In this document: piece after piece, positions 39,184 to 47,436 of the stretch | Numbering within the stretch: the stretch's first letter is position 1 | Layout: every line of letters begins with the position of its first letter | NCBI RefSeq assembly: GCF_000190415.1 | Contig: NZ_AEWF01000002.1 | Coordinates: 124,001 to 188,000, forward strand | Source: Candidatus Odyssella thessalonicensis L13 | Lineage (GTDB): Bacteria > Pseudomonadota > Alphaproteobacteria > Paracaedibacterales > Paracaedibacteraceae | Direction: 5' to 3' | Length of the DNA: 64,000 nt | The notes under the pieces: generated by a model | The model's database searches: none | The model's input: only the letters and a program-made list of their open reading frames with translations | Told to the model about the DNA's origin: nothing | Made by a program: the position numbers and the translations under genes

Positions 39184-39717
39184 ATGAAAAAAATTCTTAT
39201 GCTTTCCGTTGCTCTTTTAGCTGCCGTTAATATGACAGGCTGTGCTCCCCGTATTGGTGGTAGCGATTATTCTGTTGCTGGTAGTGGTGAAGTCAGTGAT
39301 ACACTGCGAGGTGTCATTGTAGGAAAGCGGGTCGTACGCATTAACATGAAAGATCCAGAGCATCAAAATGATCCTGGCGTTGGCGCTGGCATTGGTGGGG
39401 TCACTGGTGTGGTCGCGGGCTCTCAATTCGGTAAAGGCAGTGGACAATTAGCCGGAGCCGCTGTTGGGGCGTTGGCAGGAGCGGTAGCCGGACACTTTGC
39501 TGAGCAATCCTTAACTGAGCAAGAAGGTTTCGAGTATCAGATCGACCTAGATAATGGTCGTCTCATGACAATTGCTCAAGGCAAAGATCCAGAATTAATG
39601 GTTGGACAGCGCGTTCTTGTCATTATGCCGCTTCAACAAGGCAACCGCACAACAGTAAGCTTTGGTGGACGCATTAATGCTAGCCGTGCCCGCGTTATTG
39701 CTGATCGCACCCGCTAA
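39184..39717 (+). CDS. SlyB/Pcp-like outer-membrane lipoprotein with glycine zipper
   Basis: 177 residues from ATG 39184, which gives a lipoprotein signal peptide (MKKILMLSVALLAAVNMTGC; the lipobox Cys follows MTG). The centre is a glycine-zipper segment (GVGAGIGGVTGVVAGSQFGKG ... LAGAAVGALAGAVAG) as in the 17-kDa antigen/SlyB/PCP family of rickettsial and gammaproteobacterial outer-membrane lipoproteins. It probably stabilises the outer membrane. An ATG at 39154 opens the frame but would place the signal 10 residues inside. Confidence 0.88.
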   Translation: MKKILMLSVALLAAVNMTGCAPRIGGSDYSVAGSGEVSDTLRGVIVGKRVVRINMKDPEHQNDPGVGAGIGGVTGVVAGSQFGKGSGQLAGAAVGALAGAVAGHFAEQSLTEQEGFEYQIDLDNGRLMTIAQGKDPELMVGQRVLVIMPLQQGNRTTVSFGGRINASRARVIADRTR

Positions 39718-39762
39718 TAGGGTGACGTTTGTCTGATTAATTTAAGCTAGGGGTTAAACACA

Positions 39763-40275
39763 ATGGTAAGCAAGTTAATTTGCAGACTGCTATGGGTGTT
39801 TAACCTTTTTTCTTGTTGTGGATGCGATGATTCGCAGTACCTTAAAGCAGACTCAGTAGACCGCATCGTCGTTGAAAAATCTAAACGCAGCATGCATTTA
39901 TGTTGTGGCGCTAAAGCTGTTAAGACTTATAAGATCGCACTTGGAAGAAATCCAGTCGGCCATAAGCAAAAGCAAGGGGATTGTCGAACCCCCGAAGGAC
40001 AGTACAAAATTAGTGGCAAGAATCCCAAGAGCCGCTATTATAAAGCATTACGCATTTCTTATCCTAATCCTCAAGATCTTATCTGTGCCAAAAAAAACTG
40101 TGTAAATCCGGGGGGTGATATTATGATTCATGGACTTGGTGACGGTTTTGCCTGGCTCGGAAAAACCCATCTCCTCAGAGATTGGACGCAGGGATGTATT
40201 GCGGTTACAAATGAAGAAATGGATGAAATTTTTAAGTCCACCCAGGTGGGAGCCACTATTGAGATACGGCCGTAA
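39763..40275 (+). CDS. L,D-transpeptidase (YkuD domain), probable lipoprotein
   Basis: 170 residues. The N-terminus is hydrophobic and ends in FSCCGC, a lipobox-like stretch, so it is probably lipid-anchored. The YkuD domain spans about 33-168: GRNPVG, TPEGQYKISGKN, IMIHGLG (His123) and WTQGCIAVTNEEM with the catalytic Cys145. It would form 3-3 cross-links in peptidoglycan or attach lipoproteins to the wall. Located right after the SlyB-like gene, in an envelope-gene group. Confidence 0.92.
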   Translation: MVSKLICRLLWVFNLFSCCGCDDSQYLKADSVDRIVVEKSKRSMHLCCGAKAVKTYKIALGRNPVGHKQKQGDCRTPEGQYKISGKNPKSRYYKALRISYPNPQDLICAKKNCVNPGGDIMIHGLGDGFAWLGKTHLLRDWTQGCIAVTNEEMDEIFKSTQVGATIEIRP

Positions 40276-40560
40276 ATTCTAAACATTGAGAACCATTGGT
40301 ATGAATAATTTTTAACACCCGCAGTTTGTGTTAAAACGGCACCTTCTTAATCTGGATTTGGAAAAGGAATCCATTCCTCGTCCTAAATAACTCCAGACCA
40401 TAGTCCTTCTCGTATAGAATAATAAGCCAGTCTGTGGACATAATGGAAAGGGGCCCAAGAGCACTCCCCTGTTAATTTAAGGCTAATCTATTGATGTCCG
40501 CAGATTAAATGGTCGGCTGTACTCTATTACTCTTCCTGGCATAAGGCTCTTTAAAGAGGT

Positions 40561-41505
40561 TTAGGATCCCTGATCGACAGCTGTTAAGACAACACTGTTA
40601 GATAAATAGTTTATCGTGAAACTTAAGGAGGCAACCGGACAAGTGACGGCGGTAAAATGGCCGACAATTGGATTGATTGCTGTTAAAATTGTATATAAGA
40701 CTGGCGCGCTGTAATCTCCCGGGTGAGGTAAAATATTGAGAGTGCCTCCCAAAACCGCAGTGTCCATGACCGTAAGGAAATCTGATTGTCCAGCATCATT
40801 AATTTCACAGTTAAAAATGCCATTAGTATTGTCGAAGTTGGTTAAGACCTGCAGCGTGCTAATAGACGTGCTAAGTTTAAGAGAACCAGAATTTTGCAAG
40901 CTATGAAGCGGACCTTTAGCGATTAAGGCGGCGTCTGCGGCAATAATAATTTCGGAGCTGCTTAATTTGCCATTGTCACTTAATTTGCCGCTCATAACGG
41001 AGACTTTCCTAGATAGAGAGATGCCAGCCGTAATTGAGGTAGTAATCGTATAACCAACGCCTCGGCTTTGGGGCTGATAAACAGGGTGATCTGGTAATAA
41101 TCTGTGGGTTGAGCTCGGTAAAGTATCAGGGGCTTCTGGAACATCGTCCTCCAGCCCGCAACTATTAATCCAGGAACGTCGTGTAGGATAAATGCCTGTA
41201 GCCGCAAGAGGCCGGTTCCCATAGATTAGTTTTTCAAAGCCGGAGATTGCTGCGTTATTATCGCTGCTGTTAAAGCTGCTCATTGCCTTGTCATCAATTG
41301 TGCCAACGCTGAATCGATCTAGGTTTAGTTTTAATGAAATCGGCTTAGAATTATCATCGTTGTTTGAGGACTGGCCATCATGGCAGCTAACACTACCGAT
41401 AAGAAGGTAAGGAACCATCAAGAAGCGACTTAAAAGAGATAAGGAATGCCTTATTTGGACTGAAGAAAATAGCCACTTATCTTTAAAGAAATATTGCTTT
41501 AGCAT
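40561..41505 (-). CDS. Lipoprotein with an autotransporter passenger-type C-terminus
   Basis: 314 residues. Long basic N-terminus, then LLSRFLMVPYLLIGSVSCHDG, a lipoprotein signal with Cys after VS. The middle is Ser-rich with YTITTSITAGISLSRKVSV and repeats of strand-like sequence (SGSLKLSTSISTLQVL). The end (ILPHPGDYSAPVLYTILTA ... IVGHFTAVTCPVASLSFTINY) matches the last part of autotransporter passenger domains, just before where the beta-barrel would begin, but the protein stops there. So it is either a truncated autotransporter or a passenger-like protein anchored by lipid. The start is uncertain. Confidence 0.7.
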   Translation of the reverse strand: MLKQYFFKDKWLFSSVQIRHSLSLLSRFLMVPYLLIGSVSCHDGQSSNNDDNSKPISLKLNLDRFSVGTIDDKAMSSFNSSDNNAAISGFEKLIYGNRPLAATGIYPTRRSWINSCGLEDDVPEAPDTLPSSTHRLLPDHPVYQPQSRGVGYTITTSITAGISLSRKVSVMSGKLSDNGKLSSSEIIIAADAALIAKGPLHSLQNSGSLKLSTSISTLQVLTNFDNTNGIFNCEINDAGQSDFLTVMDTAVLGGTLNILPHPGDYSAPVLYTILTAINPIVGHFTAVTCPVASLSFTINYLSNSVVLTAVDQGS

Positions 41506-41717
41506 ATAAAACTAATCCGTTGCTAGGGTTGTATTAATCCAATTATACCTTCTTTAATTGAGAGTTTTGCATAAATTTTGCCATTCTATGCCATCCTTTA
41601 GAGGCAGAAGTCATTATAATAACAAGCTAGTCGCGGCCTCGCTTAGAGACGGGGCTGAATTAAAGCCACTCCATTATTGTTAAGCAATGAACGGTGAAAG
41701 AAGGTGTTATAGGCTAT

Positions 41718-41764
41718 AAAAAAGCTTTCCTCTTGTCATCCGTAGAAGGAGACAGTAGGAAAGC
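41718..41764 (-). terminator. Rho-independent terminator of the permease pair
   Basis: On the minus strand an 8-bp stem (GCTTTCCT / AGGAAAGC) with further pairing inside (CTGTC / GACAAG region) is followed by six T. It lies about 30 nt after the stop of the gene at 41795. Confidence 0.82.
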
Positions 41765-41794
41765 AGGGCTATCCCTAAATATTGGCGCTTAGGG

Positions 41795-43006
41795 CTAACC
41801 TAACATATTATAGAGCTCACAGATTATGAGCCCCAAGGCAAAGGTTGCCCCCAGCCAACGAATAAAAGGGCTCTGGCAAATTCTATAGCAGGTTGCTTCG
41901 ACACAGGTGCGATCCTTAAAGATCAAGTAGGTTGGTAAAATGATAGCAATAATAACCAGAATCATTCCGGCAAACCCCAAAGCTTTAATAAAGGCCCCTG
42001 GCGTCAATAAAGCGATGGCGAAAGGTGGTGCTACGGTGATTAACGCAGCACCTAAGCGCTGCCAGCAGCGGTAGGTCGAGCCAGGCAGAAGCTTTTGCCA
42101 GATATCAACTAATCCTAAAGCCACGCCTAAGGCAGAGGTAACAATTGCAAAAAATGAGACTCCCCACACTAAGAGTTGGAGGTGAGACCAGGAAGCGGCC
42201 TTGGACACCATTTGCACAAAGTCGCCCACCTCTACATTGGTGGCAATAATCTCGTCAAATAGAGCAGGTGCCTTTGTGGTCAAAGTGCCAAGTGTGGTCA
42301 TTGTCCAGGTTAAGTAAACAACCACGGGAATAAGGCTTCCCCAGAAAAATGCCCGTCGGATCTGGATGGCATCGCGATTCAGATAACCAGATATGGCTGG
42401 GATCATCATTTGGAACCCAAAGGAAGTAAAGATGACTGGAATAGCCACCGTCCAAGTTTTCATCTCTACTAGGGTAGTTGTCATAGAAGGAAGCGTTTTT
42501 ATCTCGAGATCAACACCTAATCCCCCAATCGTGCCAATCAGTAAACCGATTAAAGTAAAAAATAACAGACGATTAATATAATCAATCCATTTAATCCCCA
42601 ATGTTAAAAATAGACATAGTAACGCCGCGGCCATCTTTAAGATAAGGGGGAGAGGTACCTCTTGCTCGACAGTAACCTTAAATAAGGTGTGGGTGATTGA
42701 GCTGCCACCATATAAATAGGCGGCAAGTAAAGCGTAAGATAGCGTCATAATACAGCCGATGGCTATCATCTCGGCGCCTCGCCCGCTGATGCGGCGAGCA
42801 ATCTCACTTAAGGTTAGGCTTTCACCCCTGCGAATCGTAAGCTCTGTGCCTAATAACGCAGAGTAATAGACAATCATCCACGTTACACTAATTAAACCCA
42901 AGGTGGCGATGGTGCCAAGCTTGGCTAAGGTCATCGGTAGGGCAATCATGCCGGCTCCGATAGCTGTGCCTGCAATCATGCAGGTCGATCCAAAGGTTTT
43001 ATTCAT
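41795..43006 (-). CDS. Aromatic amino acid permease (HAAAP family)
   Basis: 403-residue inner-membrane carrier, about 11 hydrophobic segments. The N-terminus FGSTCMIAGTAIGAGMIALPM is the signature of the TyrP/Mtr/TnaB family, with the unwound TM1 GAGM substrate site. IPVIFTSFGFQMMIPAISGYLNRD is the second conserved region. It probably imports tyrosine or tryptophan by proton symport. It is the second gene of a tandem pair with the paralogue upstream, 21 nt apart, sharing one terminator. Confidence 0.9.
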   Translation of the reverse strand: MNKTFGSTCMIAGTAIGAGMIALPMTLAKLGTIATLGLISVTWMIVYYSALLGTELTIRRGESLTLSEIARRISGRGAEMIAIGCIMTLSYALLAAYLYGGSSITHTLFKVTVEQEVPLPLILKMAAALLCLFLTLGIKWIDYINRLLFFTLIGLLIGTIGGLGVDLEIKTLPSMTTTLVEMKTWTVAIPVIFTSFGFQMMIPAISGYLNRDAIQIRRAFFWGSLIPVVVYLTWTMTTLGTLTTKAPALFDEIIATNVEVGDFVQMVSKAASWSHLQLLVWGVSFFAIVTSALGVALGLVDIWQKLLPGSTYRCWQRLGAALITVAPPFAIALLTPGAFIKALGFAGMILVIIAIILPTYLIFKDRTCVEATCYRICQSPFIRWLGATFALGLIICELYNMLG

Positions 43007-43027
43007 CTGTATATTACACCTTTCTTT

Positions 43028-44239
43028 TTACAGGCACTCTATAAGATTAAGTATCTCAATGAGGATAATGCCTAAACTGATTATAATTATAAGAATGCGA
43101 ATTAATTTATTATCCAGAATCTGGTAATGACTCTGAGTGGTCGTATCTGAACGGTAAAGCAGATATAAAGGAAGCAGTAAAGCTAACACGACCAAGACCA
43201 TGCCAGCAAAACCTAAGGCGCCGATAAAGACGTGGGGGATTTGCTGCACCACTAAGTAGGGGGGAATAATAGTCAAAGCCATGCTCCAGAAGCGACTTTT
43301 GATTAGGTTTTGCCAGGTATGGCTAAGCCCAAGGCCGACCCCAATTGCTGAGGTGAGGATAGCTAAAACTGCCAAACCCCAGGATAATAATTTAAGACCC
43401 GGCAATGCAGCTGCTTGACATAAGATATTAATAAAATCTCCGACGTCGCGGGGATGCTCTCTTAGTTGTGAAAAAAGGTCAGGTTGATGGCTGGCAATAA
43501 AAACCAAACTAATGACAGTCCAACTTATATACACTAGGGCTGGAATAAGACTGCCATAAAAGAAAGATCTTTTAATTTTAGTCGCATCCATATCCAGATA
43601 TTTACTAATGGTGTGAAAAATAATCTGAAACCCGAAGGAGGTGAAGACGATGGGGATCGCCTGAATTATAGAAAGAGACTGGCCTGGCTGAAATATAAGT
43701 GAGATTTCCCGGTTTAGATTAATAAAGCTGGTTAGGGCTCCACAAGCAATCAAGAGAACCAGCAGCATTCCAGCAAATAATAGCCGATTGATAGAGTCAA
43801 CCCATTGTAGGGGTGCTAACAATAAACAGCCGATCAGGATAGCGATAATTAACAGTAATTCTTGAGCACCAGGGGCAGTTAGAGGCGCTATGCCTTGCCA
43901 AAGAGAAGCGAGAACAGAACTGCATCCATTTAAATAGGAAGATAGTAAGGCATAGCATAAAAGCAGCAACGCGGTTTGGCCGATCCACTCAGCTTTAGGG
44001 CCACTAAAGCGTCGAGCTAAACCTCCGATTGAAAGGGGGGTAGCTGCCCGCAAATTTAATTCTGAACCTAGAAGTGCCGAGTAGTAAGCAAGCCCCCAAA
44101 TGGCGATCATTAACACAACTGCTTCTTGTAATCCAATTTTTATTAACACCATCGGCAGGGCTAGCATCCCCGCCCCAATGGCCGTTCCTGCAATTAAGCA
44201 GCTCGATCCGAAAACTTTTCCCATAACACAACCTATCAA
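43028..44239 (-). CDS. Aromatic amino acid permease (HAAAP family), tandem paralogue
   Basis: 403 residues from the frame opening; the ATG at 44224 (MGKVFGSSCLIAG) fits the paralogue's N-terminus better, giving 398. FGSSCLIAGTAIGAGMLALPM and IPIVFTSFGFQIIFHTISKYL are shared with the downstream gene, so the two arose by tandem duplication and have diverged, perhaps for different aromatic amino acids. Import of host amino acids suits an intracellular auxotroph. Transcribed first in the pair, divergent from the small ORF and LuxI-type gene. Confidence 0.9.
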   Translation of the reverse strand: MIGCVMGKVFGSSCLIAGTAIGAGMLALPMVLIKIGLQEAVVLMIAIWGLAYYSALLGSELNLRAATPLSIGGLARRFSGPKAEWIGQTALLLLCYALLSSYLNGCSSVLASLWQGIAPLTAPGAQELLLIIAILIGCLLLAPLQWVDSINRLLFAGMLLVLLIACGALTSFINLNREISLIFQPGQSLSIIQAIPIVFTSFGFQIIFHTISKYLDMDATKIKRSFFYGSLIPALVYISWTVISLVFIASHQPDLFSQLREHPRDVGDFINILCQAAALPGLKLLSWGLAVLAILTSAIGVGLGLSHTWQNLIKSRFWSMALTIIPPYLVVQQIPHVFIGALGFAGMVLVVLALLLPLYLLYRSDTTTQSHYQILDNKLIRILIIIISLGIILIEILNLIECL

Positions 44240-44307
44240 GCCAAATACAGGCCTAATTCTTTGAAATGTACTTAATTTTTAAATGAAAATAGTAAATAAA
44301 ATAATAT

Positions 44308-44327
44308 TATGCGCGCTTTGGCGCATA
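44308..44327. promoter_or_regulatory. 20-bp palindrome in the divergent region upstream of the LuxI-type gene
   Basis: Perfect 7-bp arms TATGCGC / GCGCATA separated by 6 nt, 20 bp in all. It lies between the divergent permease pair (minus) and the small ORF/LuxI-type genes (plus). The GC-rich arms stand out in AT-rich surroundings. Its size is that of a lux-box-type operator, though the bases do not match the Vibrio consensus. Operator function is inferred. Confidence 0.4.
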
Positions 44328-44514
44328 GAAATAGCAGAAATAAATGAAGGAGGAAGTGTTTAACAAAATTGTGGTCCTTATTTAATTGTCTAAATAGTTA
44401 ATCTTATTGTCTTGCTTAAGTCAACAGGAAAAATTTTTCCTTAATTTAGAGGAAATTGTAGGCGGCTCGGATTATTTTTGGATTTATGAAAAATTTTTGT
44501 AAAAGGAGATGATA

Positions 44515-44688
44515 ATGATGGATGACTACGATAATTATAACCCTGTTAAATTCTCTGCTCTCCGTGGTCAGCGCGATACTTGGCCGGCTCGGGCTTATCA
44601 ATTTATTAGGAAATTGATCCTTAAGAACCGTGACCGTTATAATATTGGCACCCTGGTGGATGATCCACGCTTCCCAAAGAAGGATTAG
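44515..44688 (+). CDS. 57-residue protein of unknown function upstream of the LuxI-type gene
   Basis: Small frame from ATGATG at 44515 with AAAAGGAGAT at 44501-44510, one of the best ribosome sites in the window. It begins MMDDYDNYNPVKFSALRGQ and ends DDPRFPKKD, basic overall, with no signal peptide or membrane helix. It ends 20 nt before the LuxI-type start and is surely co-transcribed. Not recognised; it could be a small regulator, a translation-coupling leader peptide or a partner of the synthase. Confidence 0.65.
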   Translation: MMDDYDNYNPVKFSALRGQRDTWPARAYQFIRKLILKNRDRYNIGTLVDDPRFPKKD

Positions 44689-44708
44689 ATCTAACAAAAG
44701 GATTAACA

Positions 44709-45380
44709 ATGGTCAACATTCTCAACGACTATAAAATGCTGAGGGTTATGCCTGATCATCACCATGTGTTTATGGGCGAAATCCAGCAGTATCAGATGGT
44801 GCGACAAGGCGCCTTTAGTGAACGACGAAAATGGAAAATTAAACTGACCGCCGATGGCCGTGACCAGGATAAATTTGACTGGGGAGGGAGCACCTATTTA
44901 TTACTTTGCCATAAGGATAATGTGATCGGTGGAGTACGGTTGCGCAATTCAATGGAGCCAAACTTAACCTTAACTGAGTTTTCTCGTGAGTTTAAGCTTG
45001 ACCCTAAGACGATCACGCATCCAGCTGTTATGGAAAGTAGCCGTTTTTGTAAGATGCGCCACCATCGACTGAAGGGCGAAAATAAAACCGACGATATTCT
45101 AGCAATATGGCTAGCATCCGCACTGTTTCAGCATGCCGAAGATATGGGTGCCCAGTCAGTGGTAACAGTTGTGGATCAACCTATAAATGATTTATTTGCC
45201 CGTTGGGGGTGGCCTCTCCAAGCTTTAGTTGAAAAGAAGTATATCGATGAGGCTGATCGCTGGGGGACAATTATCGGGCGTTGGGAATTAGATCCTAAAT
45301 ATTATGCTACTATGCTGGCTAAGTTGCCGTCTTCTCTTCATCAGCGCATTATCACTGACGTTAAGCGTTTGTGCGCTTAA
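44709..45380 (+). CDS. LuxI-family acyl-homoserine-lactone synthase (autoinducer synthase)
   Basis: 223 residues. LuxI proteins make acyl-homoserine-lactone signals from SAM and acyl-ACP or acyl-CoA. The family's invariant positions are found in register: Arg32, Phe36 and Trp42 (QGAFSERRKW), then Asp52-x-Asp54-x-x-Asp57 (DQDKFD, the first being Glu in most LuxI), the GGVRLRN strand (Arg77/79) and Glu109-x-x-Arg112 (ESSRFC). The spacing R-4-F-6-W, D-2-D-3-D and E-3-R is as in LuxI. ALFQHAEDMGA and DLFARWGWP follow. No luxR is adjacent in this window. A 57-residue ORF precedes it and a hairpin follows. The product is inferred; a GNAT enzyme with another product is possible. Confidence 0.82.
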   Translation: MVNILNDYKMLRVMPDHHHVFMGEIQQYQMVRQGAFSERRKWKIKLTADGRDQDKFDWGGSTYLLLCHKDNVIGGVRLRNSMEPNLTLTEFSREFKLDPKTITHPAVMESSRFCKMRHHRLKGENKTDDILAIWLASALFQHAEDMGAQSVVTVVDQPINDLFARWGWPLQALVEKKYIDEADRWGTIIGRWELDPKYYATMLAKLPSSLHQRIITDVKRLCA

Positions 45381-45393
45381 AGAGGAAGACGCT

Positions 45394-45429
45394 ATTGAGG
45401 ACAGGTTCGCCCCAATATCTGTCCTCAAT
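45394..45429 (+). terminator. Hairpin after the LuxI-type gene
   Basis: Perfect 11-bp stem ATTGAGGACAG / CTGTCCTCAAT with a 14-nt loop, starting 14 nt after the stop. The T-tract is poor (TACTATAAAA), so termination is likely but not certain. Confidence 0.6.
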
Positions 45430-45639
45430 TACTATAAAATGCTGCCCTGACTCGTACTAAGCGGTAAGATCACCCTCCTACAAAGTTTGAAGACTGATCT
45501 TGTTGACCTTATCCTCTTGTTTAAAGAGAGAAAGAGAGTCAAAGATTATTGCAGGCCTGTTGGGTAAAATCTGTTAATTAATATCAAGAGTTTGGATAAA
45601 TTACCAAATATTAAAACAGTGCAAATTTAACTGAGTTCC

Positions 45640-46254
45640 ATGGAAAGCCGTAAGTCAGACGAACAAGATAACAGTTTCGAGGTCGCCCTAAATAAGCTTC
45701 GGGCCTGCCAGAATTGTGCGGCTCAGTTACCTTTAGGTGCTAACCCGATTGTCCAACTGTCGCCTCAGGCCAAAATCTTGATTGTGGGACAAGCGCCAGG
45801 CACAAAAGCCCATTATTCCAAGTTAACCTTTAATGACCCCAGTGGGGACCGTTTGCGGCAATGGCTAAATGTTACGCGCGATCAGTTTTATAACGATAAA
45901 CGCATCGCCATTATGTCGATGGGCTTTTGCTATCCTGGCCGAAATCCGCGCGGTGGCGATTTACCGCCCTTGCAAGCATGTGCCCCGTTGTGGCACCAGC
46001 GTATGCTAACCTTCCTGCCAAATATTAACTTAATTCTTCTGGTTGGTCAGTATGCCCAAACATATTACTTAGGCAACCGCCGTAAACGTACGTTAGCTGA
46101 GACTGTTCATGCATGGCGAGAATATTTGCCTACCTATTTCCCACTGCCTCATCCGAGCTGGCGCAATACTGCTTGGTGCCAGACCAACCCGTGGTTTGAA
46201 GCTGAAGTTATTCCTGAACTCCAGGCAAGAGTACGAGAACTTCTAAAGCTATAA
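45640..46254 (+). CDS. Uracil-DNA glycosylase superfamily protein (family 4-like)
   Basis: 204 residues. Base-excision repair enzyme fold. GQAPGT (50-55) is the water-activating motif region and LPHPSWRN (169-176) the DNA-intercalation motif. Four cysteines (Cys23, Cys26, Cys97, Cys114) have the order and spacing of the 4Fe-4S ligands of family 4 uracil-DNA glycosylases. The first motif differs from classical family 4 (GEAPG-x-x-E-D), so the substrate may differ. Own promoter region. Confidence 0.85.
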   Translation: MESRKSDEQDNSFEVALNKLRACQNCAAQLPLGANPIVQLSPQAKILIVGQAPGTKAHYSKLTFNDPSGDRLRQWLNVTRDQFYNDKRIAIMSMGFCYPGRNPRGGDLPPLQACAPLWHQRMLTFLPNINLILLVGQYAQTYYLGNRRKRTLAETVHAWREYLPTYFPLPHPSWRNTAWCQTNPWFEAEVIPELQARVRELLKL

Positions 46255-46281
46255 TAAGAGCCTTGTTTAGCAATAATAGCG

Positions 46282-47361
46282 GTGGTTAATATATTGCGTT
46301 CCTGTTCTTACCAGTATGCAAAATGCCATTTAAATGCTCAGATTGTTGGGAAAAATAGGGGTAGTCTAAAGAAGAGGCTTAAATTTTATATTGTATTTCT
46401 ACTGATAATACCTAAACAAGGTAGAGTAAATACCGATGAGACTAAAAATGAAACTGTTACCACTAATTTAACTTTGATGAGCTTCTCAATTACTAATATT
46501 TCAAGCATGGAGCAAGACGAGGGTCCCATTAAAGGGCGCTCAGCGTCACAAGCATGTGCAGAGCAGGAACTGCAGCGTTCAAAGAAAAGAGCTAGGACAG
46601 AACAGATTCGAGGCAGGGCTGAAAATTCAGAGGCAGAAAGTGTTGAGAGTAAAGAGGAGAAGGAAGCTGCCTCATCGGCTGATAGAGGAATAATCCCAGC
46701 AGAAGCGGAAGATACTAAGAGTTTTATAGCTAAGTATGTTGCTGATGTAGAAACGGAGACCGCGCTTTCAAGTCATCGGCGTGAGCTGGAGGAGTTTCTG
46801 GGAGCTATTAACAAGCTTTCACCGTTCATGGCAACAATGCTGTATAAACCGTTAGCAGAGATGAAGAAGTACCTAGATCTTACTGCTGAAATTTATCAAT
46901 CGCGGCAATTTAATCCTTTTTCTCTTGAAGCAACGACAGCAGGTGGACATCACATCCCAGTTGAAGTACTCGTAAAGATTGCGGGAATGTTAGACTCTAA
47001 AGATTTGTGCTCTCTTAGCCGCGTTAGCCCTTTTGCTTATGGTATTGCTTTAGAAGCAAACCTTTATTATCGAGAAGCTAGAAAGAATACCCCCTTCAAT
47101 AGTGTGATAGAGCTCCAGAAGGCTCTAAGGGAAGAGCATCCTGAGGCTTTAGCAGCCATTGGTATTACTCGTCATAAAGCTCTGCAGAGGCGAGCAATAA
47201 TTGAGTTAGAAATTTTAATTCAGAACTTTATAAAGGATTGCCTGCAAAAGGATACTTTTTGTGGTATTTCCATTGATAACTATAAACAGTCCCAAAATTG
47301 CCCAAAATGGTTTGACATCGTTAAAAGCTATAATAGGAGACAGGGAGAAGCAAGCATATAA
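46282..47361 (+). CDS. Predicted exported F-box-like protein, 5' part of a gene cut by one TAA
   Basis: The GTG at 46282 opens the frame; the true start is uncertain. Residues 29-45 (basic, then FYIVFLLIIP) may be a signal. A charged low-complexity region (90-145) has a nuclear-localisation-like basic patch SKKRARTEQIRGR. An F-box-like motif is at about 223-266: HIPVEVLVKIAGMLDSKDLCSLSRVS. The frame ends at TAA 47359-47361, but the same frame is open beyond it for 458 codons with no new ribosome site, so the two parts were one protein of about 818 residues. Either a nonsense mutation or readthrough. Function as host-directed F-box protein is inferred. Confidence 0.65.
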   Translation: MVNILRSCSYQYAKCHLNAQIVGKNRGSLKKRLKFYIVFLLIIPKQGRVNTDETKNETVTTNLTLMSFSITNISSMEQDEGPIKGRSASQACAEQELQRSKKRARTEQIRGRAENSEAESVESKEEKEAASSADRGIIPAEAEDTKSFIAKYVADVETETALSSHRRELEEFLGAINKLSPFMATMLYKPLAEMKKYLDLTAEIYQSRQFNPFSLEATTAGGHHIPVEVLVKIAGMLDSKDLCSLSRVSPFAYGIALEANLYYREARKNTPFNSVIELQKALREEHPEALAAIGITRHKALQRRAIIELEILIQNFIKDCLQKDTFCGISIDNYKQSQNCPKWFDIVKSYNRRQGEASI

Positions 47362-47436
47362 TTAAGGGCCAATTCTTACAACAAATGGCTAGAACAAGCT
47401 TTAGCTAAAGGAAGTAAGCAGGCTTACTTATACGTT

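Noticed and set aside
44446-44709. 87-codon minus-strand frame over the small ORF
   Set aside because: The plus-strand 57-residue frame has a strong ribosome site and fits the operon; the minus frame has neither.
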